Part shown: one piece after another, positions 60,308 to 64,000 of the stretch | Layout: the number at the start of each line of letters is the position of its first letter | How positions within the stretch are numbered: position 1 is the first letter of the stretch | Origin: Prostheceraeus crozeri | Lineage: Eukaryota > Platyhelminthes > Polycladida > Euryleptidae | DNA: 64,000 bases | Reading direction: 5' to 3' | Assembly (NCBI GenBank): GCA_907163375.1 | Contig: CAJQUW010007069.1 | Span: forward strand, 369,152 to 433,151 | Notes under the pieces: model-generated | Databases searched by the model: none | What the model was told of the DNA's origin: nothing | What the model saw: the letters and a program-made list of their open reading frames with translations, nothing else | Program-made: the position numbers and the translations under genes

Positions 60308-60396
60308 GTGGGAGTTTATACCTCCCGAACGGGAGTTTATACCTCTCGAACGGGAGTTTATACCTCTCGAACGGGAGTTTATACCTCCCGAACCAA
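60308..60396. repeat. Four tandem ~22-bp repeats at the end of the minor capsid gene
   Basis: CGGGAGTTTATACCTCYCGAA is repeated four times. Each copy is itself a GGGAG/CTCCC hairpin. The last codons of the minor capsid gene lie in the rightmost copy. Confidence 0.9.
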
Positions 60397-61167
60397 AAGA
60401 TCTATCATAATCTCTTCACCTCCAAAATTTATTTCTTGTCCTTTTTCATCAGTGATTCTAATGTTAATGCTGTTAATAGTTTTTCTTGTAATAGGGAAAT
60501 ATATTAATGTTTGTGGAATTACATTTAATCTATAACCAATGGGTACAGTAAAAGCTGGAAAACTGAATATTAAATTCGACAATTTACCATTTATATATCC
60601 TCCTTCAATAATGTCACAATGTACAACAATTGAATTTATTTCAGTTATTTTTGGAATCTTCTCACCTAAATGATAACCTTGACTATAGGTTTGTTTATTA
60701 AATCCTAATAGCTTTGACAATGATCTATCATGATTAAAATCAACTTGATGATTTTCGTCTAAAGTAAGAGAAAATTTATTGACTGCCGGTTCAACTGCAA
60801 AATGTAATTGTTTCTTATCTTTAAATGGTATACCTAAATGTCTCTTACTTTCATTTGATATTGATTCAACTTCGTAAGAACCAGGAAGAAAAGTTAGTAT
60901 TTTCCATGTTTTGTCTTTATCAGTAGAATATCTAAATTGATCATTCACATCTTTGATAACGTTTTGAATAGTGTTAAATGTGGAGAAACTAGTCAATGCA
61001 ATTTGATAATTTTTATTCTGTTCTAAATGAAGAATGGGTTCTAAATTACAAGTGTGTGATGAAGTAGTTGTTATAATTTTTAACGTCGTACTAAATTTTG
61101 ATGAACCCAAAATCTCTGTTAGATTTTCTAAATGATTATTAATTTTGTCTAAATCTGCTGAACACAT
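60379..61167 (-). CDS. Polinton minor capsid protein (penton-like single jelly roll)
   Basis: 262 residues from ATG 61167. Conserved Polinton mCP blocks: GSYEVESI (~100), HFAVEPAVNKFSLTL, SLSKLLGF, then INSIVVHCDIIEGGYINGK (~190), FTVPIGYRLNVIPQTLIYFPI and INIRITDEKGQEINFGGEEI. This protein forms the pentons at the capsid vertices in the family. The frame is open throughout. Its terminal residues LLVREV fall in the 22-bp repeat block. Confidence 0.85.
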   Translation of the reverse strand: MCSADLDKINNHLENLTEILGSSKFSTTLKIITTTSSHTCNLEPILHLEQNKNYQIALTSFSTFNTIQNVIKDVNDQFRYSTDKDKTWKILTFLPGSYEVESISNESKRHLGIPFKDKKQLHFAVEPAVNKFSLTLDENHQVDFNHDRSLSKLLGFNKQTYSQGYHLGEKIPKITEINSIVVHCDIIEGGYINGKLSNLIFSFPAFTVPIGYRLNVIPQTLIYFPITRKTINSINIRITDEKGQEINFGGEEIMIDLLVREV

Positions 61168-61245
61168 TTTTTAGTTAAAATTTTAAATTAACATTTTTTA
61201 TAAAAAAATTAAAAACAACAACATATTTCAGCTACGGGCGAAGCC

Positions 61246-61740
61246 CTAGAACATTCGGTTCGTTATACTTTTATAATCCTCTTCATTTAGAATCTTCTTT
61301 TCCAGCAGTCTTTTCAATATAGCATGAATTTCATTGGAACTAGAATTATGTCCTTCTTTTATTGCCGATATTAAAATATTTAATCTATTTAGTAATTCTT
61401 GTGGATCATCTGGTAAAAATACAGTTGTTTCTGTTTTAAAACGTTTTCCTACTTTAACTCCCGTTGATAATAAATTTTCTAATTGTTTATAACGTCTAAG
61501 AGATTTTACTGCACCAACTCTGTCTAACATAGCTTTATATTTTATGAGATCTTCTACAGCATAATTATTTAAATCTGCTCCTCTTAAAAGATCAACAAAA
61601 TTTCTATCTAAATTAAAAGGAGATTTATCTGGTGAAAAAATTAAACCTCGAAAAGGTTGTGGAAATATTTCTTTTTGTCCGAGATAAAATCTAGGTATTG
61701 TTTTTCCATCTATAAATGAAATAGAATGTTCAAATTGCAT
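61246..61740 (-). CDS. Polinton conserved-context protein, unknown
   Basis: 164 residues from ATG 61740, beginning MQFEHSISFIDGKTIPRFYLG, mostly helical after residue 60. I recognise no domain. Its stop codon lies at the edge of a GC-rich double hairpin (61233-61262). Same strand as the ATPase and minor capsid genes. Confidence 0.5.
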   Translation of the reverse strand: MQFEHSISFIDGKTIPRFYLGQKEIFPQPFRGLIFSPDKSPFNLDRNFVDLLRGADLNNYAVEDLIKYKAMLDRVGAVKSLRRYKQLENLLSTGVKVGKRFKTETTVFLPDDPQELLNRLNILISAIKEGHNSSSNEIHAILKRLLEKKILNEEDYKSITNRMF

Positions 61741-62057
61741 AGATTTTGGTAATTTCTTATTAATGTTTGATCTAGTAATCCATAGTCATCTAATATAGTT
61801 TTGTGTTCTGGATCTGTTATATCAATTTGTTTATCATTATTTGTACTTTCTTTTTCAAGAGTTTTAAATGGTTTTATAGTTTTTTCAAAATCAGTTTTTA
61901 CTTGCTCGGTTTGCTGCATTTTTTCAAACATATCAGATTGAATACCAGCTTTTATCATTCTATGTTGAAGATGATTTTCTTTCATAATATTTCTTTGTTT
62001 TATTAACTCTTCTAATTGTTTTATTCTTTTAAAATTATCAGCTCTAATTTTATCCAT
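61710..62057 (-). CDS. Polinton small coiled-coil protein, unknown
   Basis: Start chosen at ATG 62057 (MDKIRADNFKRIKQLEELI), which has the A-rich leader seen before other genes here; ~115 residues rich in Lys, Gln and Glu. The stop overlaps the next gene by 31 nt. No family recognised. Confidence 0.45.
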   Translation of the reverse strand: MDKIRADNFKRIKQLEELIKQRNIMKENHLQHRMIKAGIQSDMFEKMQQTEQVKTDFEKTIKPFKTLEKESTNNDKQIDITDPEHKTILDDYGLLDQTLIRNYQNLCNLNILFHL

Positions 62058-62178
62058 TTTTAAAATATAACATTTGAATTTTGTGGTAACATTGGAATAC
62101 AACAAAAACATTTTACTGAACAAATTATTTTTTTATTGCTTTGTTGTCTGACATCTTTTCGGTTAAAGTTTTCTCGTT

Positions 62179-62907
62179 TTAAGTTTTGTTTAATAAAGTT
62201 TTGCTTAAATTTTCGCTTAAAGTTTTTAGCTCTTCTAAAAAAATTTTATCATTTTCTTCATTAGAAATTTTACCATCAGTAAAAGTTTCACCATCACTAG
62301 AAATTTTGCCATCCTGTTTATTCTTATCATCAACTTTTTCTGACTGTAATTGAAATGATATTTGATTTACTTCATTAGCTATTTGATCAAATTTTTCAAT
62401 CTCATCTAACGTAATAACATTATCATCACATACTCTTTGAAAGTAGTAATGTAGTTTATGATAGACTTCTTTAATATGTAAATGCTTACTTTTTAATGAT
62501 TTTCGTTTCTTAGTTATTAAAGATTTATCTAACATTGTAACAAGTGAAGTTGCAAAAACACCCGTACCTGTTAAAGCTGTAGCAACTACTGGAATTACTA
62601 AAACACCTGAACATATAACAATTGTTAAAGCACCTAAACTTATTGTTAAGAATATGCCAATTTCTTGTGTTACATTCTTAACTTTAGTCCATCTCTTTCT
62701 TAATTTTTTATAATGCTCTAATCTTAATAATAATTGAGATTCTTTATCTTTCATATACCTAACTCTGTCTTTATGTTTTTCTTTATTCATCTTTTCGATG
62801 TTTATCTTTTCAATGTCCATTAAAGTAGAACTACGTTCATATGATAACGAAGGATATATTCTTGCGGTTTCTTCCACTTTTGTTTCATCCACTTTTGTTT
62901 CTTCCAT
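62179..62907 (-). CDS. Polinton two-pass membrane protein, unknown
   Basis: ATG 62907 (MEETKVDETKVEE), 242 residues. A charged helical head is followed by a hydrophobic hairpin (IGIFLTISLGALTIVICSG and VLVIPVVATALTG, ~residues 90-130), then a helical, acidic tail with a DGKIS/DGETF repeat. It is the first gene inside the right terminal repeat. Possibly a virion membrane or envelope-type protein; no homology named. Confidence 0.45.
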   Translation of the reverse strand: MEETKVDETKVEETARIYPSLSYERSSTLMDIEKINIEKMNKEKHKDRVRYMKDKESQLLLRLEHYKKLRKRWTKVKNVTQEIGIFLTISLGALTIVICSGVLVIPVVATALTGTGVFATSLVTMLDKSLITKKRKSLKSKHLHIKEVYHKLHYYFQRVCDDNVITLDEIEKFDQIANEVNQISFQLQSEKVDDKNKQDGKISSDGETFTDGKISNEENDKIFLEELKTLSENLSKTLLNKT

Positions 62908-62956
62908 TTTTAAAGAAATATTTTTAGTCACATGATATATTTTAAAAACCTGAAAG

Positions 62957-63330
62957 ATGGATAAAATTCATGAATTTGAAAATCTTAACTTTTATGATTT
63001 TCGGTGTCCTGGAACGGTCATGATTTTCAAGGTAAAAATTGTAATTCTCAAATTTGAGATTTTGAAAAATTTGAAAATTGGGTATTTTTAAAAACGCCTA
63101 AATTTATGAATTTAGGTCTTCATAACCTGAAAAATGACCAAAATTCATGAATTTAGGCCATTTAAAAAGTACCATTTTTTGAAAAATCGGTATCTTTAAA
63201 AACGACTAAATTCATGAATTTAGGTCTTAAAAACCTGAAAAAGGGACAAAATTCATGAATTTATGTCGTTTTTAAAGATACTATTTTTTTGAATTTTATG
63301 GTGTCCTGGAACGGTCTTTTGCCCATTACT
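62957..63330 (-). repeat. Polinton right terminal inverted repeat
   Basis: About 375 bp, the reverse complement of the left repeat, with the same AAATTCATGAATTT palindromes. Confidence 0.92.
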
Positions 63331-63336
63331 GAGGCG

Positions 63337-63775
63337 TTCATTTCCGTTTCAACCTGAAAGTTTCTTGCGTGCACAAAGTGAGGATCGAAGTCATATCAGA
63401 TACAGATAAAGTCTTTGAATGCACACTCAATGCACCGTCTTGGTCTAGAATGTCTGTAATTAACTTACTTCAAAGTCAGCGCAAAGCGTTCCTCCGCAGA
63501 AATGGGCTTCCTGAATCCTGTTTCCTGTTTAGTTAAATCACTTTTGACGATATGTGACGAGTGTGATATGATGTCTTTTGCATTCGAAAATACGAGTAAA
63601 ATCTTTCATCGTCCTCCTTTAACTGTGGTACCAAATGATGAAATTCACCGTATTTTGATCTTTCAATACTGATAGGATGAATCCAGTATTCTCGGTCGAC
63701 GAGTCCGACATTTCTTGCGATGAAAGGAGATGCTTCGAGAAGGGCACTCAACACAACGTATTCTTCTATAGACAT
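63337..63775 (-). pseudogene. Harbinger transposase, internally deleted
   Basis: ATG at 63775. The minus frame reads REYWIHPISIERSKYGEFHHL...FYSYFRMQ, the N-terminal block of HARBI1-like transposases. After a frame change it continues as RKPISAEERFALTLK with a GTAAGT donor (near 63465). Directly after comes YRHSRPRRCIECAF, the block that normally sits at the C-terminal end of the catalytic domain ('SRARRVIENAF'). The DDE core between them is missing, so the carrier is a deletion derivative moved in trans. The Polinton target site follows this last block. Confidence 0.65.
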
Positions 63776-64000
63776 TCTTTGTGAAAATGAATCATGTACG
63801 TTTGATCGATTCTAGCTAGCGCCAAGCAAGCTCTCGGCTAGCGATGGGCGCTTATGATGTGGCCACAAGCTGTCACCGCGCTTTGAGCGAGCGTTGCGCT
63901 AGCTGTGTCCTACCGCTGGCGCTTGTCATGTGGACAGTCAAAGCTCGCAGCTCACAGCTAGGGTGCGGCTTGTCCATCGCTCGGTGAAAATATCGCTTGC

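Larger units (their letters stand above)
43826..63330 (-). mobile_element. Polinton/Maverick element (fossil, young)
   Basis: Terminal AGTAATGGGCAAAAGACC at 43826 and its complement ending at 63330 are flanked by an exact 6-bp duplication GAGGCG (43820-43825 and 63331-63336), as expected for Polintons. Terminal repeats are ~380-430 bp and about 98% identical, so the insertion is recent. Without the piggyBac in its left repeat the element is ~17 kb, a usual size. Genes in order: small ORF, protease, integrase, small hydrophobic protein, major capsid, Gly-rich protein, fibre-like protein, clamp-like protein, finger remnant, PolB, ATPase, minor capsid and three unknowns. It is broken, with roughly three to five interrupted genes. 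Confidence 0.95.
43579..64000 (-). mobile_element. PIF/Harbinger transposon, right end outside the window
   Basis: The left tip GGGTACGTCCACATTACGAGC (43579) follows TAA, the 3-bp target site of Harbinger elements. Related GC-rich sequence with GTCATGTGGACAGTCAAAGC in opposite sense occurs near 63930-63955, as expected close to the other end. A Harbinger transposase fragment lies at 63337-63775. The element is interrupted by the Polinton between 43825 and 63331, so its own sequence is only ~0.9 kb in this window. Confidence 0.7.

Overview
The window is eukaryotic nuclear DNA. It is AT-rich, has spliced genes with consensus GT/AG sites, and is packed with transposable elements. Penelope-like elements, a Polinton, piggyBac, hAT, Harbinger and a long-TIR transposon, together with frequent AGGCCTA and TGTACATG words, suggest a marine invertebrate, perhaps an ambulacrarian. 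The sequence alone does not prove the species. No rRNA, tRNA or CRISPR was found.

Region by region. (1) 1-6016 holds about 7.5 copies of an 804-bp tandem unit, running on the minus strand into a 356-codon coiled-coil gene of unknown function (5671-6741). Each unit carries a TATA box, a 54-codon ORF, a copy of the 3' third of the 356-codon gene, and a histone-type 3' stem-loop (GGCTCTTTTAAGAGCC) followed by a purine-rich CAAGA element. This looks like a histone-like expression cassette wrapped around a protein that is not a histone. (2) 7083-9709 is an almost complete piggyBac between TTAA duplications. (3) 12937-34074 is a two-exon host gene on the minus strand for a type II membrane protein with a LicD-family domain. 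Its single intron is 20 kb and full of elements: two inverted 1.86-kb Penelope-like arms, another Penelope-like relic, a LINE tail, and a hAT element (20682-25312, TSD CTTTATTC) that cuts a Penelope-like relic and itself hosts a 3.86-kb transposon with 0.7-kb TIRs and a Cys-rich protein. (4) 35-43 kb holds dispersed repeats and a Penelope-like relic with a GIY-YIG domain, folded into three inverted pairs around a hammerhead-like motif. (5) 43579 to the window end is a Russian doll. A Harbinger transposon, running off the right edge, contains a Polinton (43826-63330, TSD GAGGCG), whose left terminal repeat contains a second piggyBac (43885-46270).

The Polinton carries the usual set: adenovirus-type protease, integrase, double-jelly-roll capsid, minor capsid, packaging ATPase and protein-primed PolB, with several small or coiled-coil proteins. 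It is a young fossil, with nearly identical terminal repeats and roughly three to five interrupted genes. Two things stand out: a parvovirus-type phospholipase A2 domain at the start of the integrase reading frame, and a set of small GC-rich double hairpins scattered through this AT-rich element, several of them in frame inside its genes.
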